NCBI GenBank assembly: GCA_965216255.1
Contig: OZ244148.1
Coordinates: forward strand, 4,340,001-4,404,000
Length of the DNA stretch: 64,000 bases
Direction: 5' to 3'
DNA from: G965216255 sp965216255
GTDB lineage: Bacteria; Bacteroidota; Rhodothermia; Rhodothermales; Bin80
Of the stretch, positions 63,779-64,000 are shown in pieces. Both the position numbers and the translations under genes were made by a program. Under the pieces are notes generated by a model. It made no database searches and was not told the origin of the DNA. It worked only from the letters and a program-made list of their open reading frames with translations. Within the stretch, counting starts at the first letter, position 1. Each line of letters opens with the position of its first letter.

Positions 63779-64000
63779 CTACGAAACACTGTAGTTGTCC
63801 AATAGACGCCGCTTTAATTCTAGGGCACCTGGCGTTAGTCGTGAGGGGTTGTTCTCTACATACATCCTCCACATAGCCGCCACGAGGCTTACAATTTCGC
63901 TCTTAAGGCCGGCTGGAGACTCAGCACAAAACTCCATATCCAATTCCTCTACGCCCACTTCGTACCGTTTGCCGTCCTCGGAAACGGAGGGGGAAAGCCA
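63779..64000 (-). CDS. Partner of the HicA-like gene, 5' end outside the window
   Basis: An open frame enters from the right edge and stops with TAG at 63781-63779, 2 bases before the ATG of the HicA-like gene, so the two are translationally coupled. The 73 visible C-terminal residues are acidic and helical (YEVGVEELDMEFCAESPAGL; KSEIVSLVAAMWRMYVENNP; SRLTPGALELKRRLLDNYSV). A small acidic protein encoded directly upstream of a HicA-like toxin is probably its antitoxin, but I see no HicB fold and do not name the family. Confidence 0.55.
   Translation of the reverse strand, partial: WLSPSVSEDGKRYEVGVEELDMEFCAESPAGLKSEIVSLVAAMWRMYVENNPSRLTPGALELKRRLLDNYSVS

Overview
The window looks like a chromosomal segment of a Bacteroidota/Rhodothermota-type bacterium. 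This is inferred from the gene repertoire: PD40 and 6-bladed beta-propeller lipoproteins, metal-ABC permeases with C-terminal winged-helix tails, outer-membrane beta-barrels, an 800-residue CcmF, and several genes with no clear Shine-Dalgarno sequence. A short ordinary chromosomal block is surrounded by very heavy insertion-sequence (IS) traffic: IS5, IS1380, IS66, IS110, IS1634, IS1595, IS4, IS30, IS256 and ISNCY/ISLdr1-like elements plus a group II intron fragment. Many are nested, truncated or frameshifted, as expected for a genome under relaxed selection. No tRNA, rRNA or CRISPR array was seen.

Layout. 1-3.1 kb holds IS debris (IS66 end, IS5 remnant, dead IS1380, deleted IS66 with a perfect 8-bp target duplication). 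3.3-5.7 kb is an envelope operon: secreted 137-aa protein, outer-membrane barrel, 34-aa membrane peptide, DUF547 protein. 5.8-8.0 kb is a decayed type ISP restriction-helicase tail, an IS66 fragment and featureless sequence. 8.05-19.25 kb is the best-preserved block: an arsenosugar pair (AhpD-like protein plus ArsS radical SAM), a convergent CnoX-type thioredoxin, a PD40 lipoprotein, a four-gene Zn/Mn ABC importer with a candidate operator, a Tat-exported xylose-isomerase-like protein and CcmF.

20-34 kb is dominated by IS elements (two near-identical intact IS110 copies, IS1634, IS1595, a DruA-IS4 fusion transposase) and carries an intact Panacea-type toxin-antitoxin pair and a 3' group II intron fragment. 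34.7-39.8 kb has a small barrel protein and a higBA module whose stop codon was hit exactly by an ISNCY-type element. 39.9-48.8 kb is one giant gene: a 2958-aa Calx-beta adhesin with a C-terminal autotransporter barrel and five near-identical 324-bp internal repeats.

48.8-63 kb is again IS-rich: two full IS66 copies without target duplications, an ISNCY copy splitting a thioredoxin-like membrane gene (TSD TATTTA), and an IS30 inserted in frame-restorable fashion into an IS1380 transposase (TSD AT). At the right edge a two-gene HicA-like toxin-antitoxin candidate runs off the window.

Functional themes: the intact non-mobile genes concern the cell envelope, metal and arsenic handling, cytochrome c maturation and toxin-antitoxin modules. 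Nested insertions with readable target duplications let several pre-insertion genes be reconstructed exactly.
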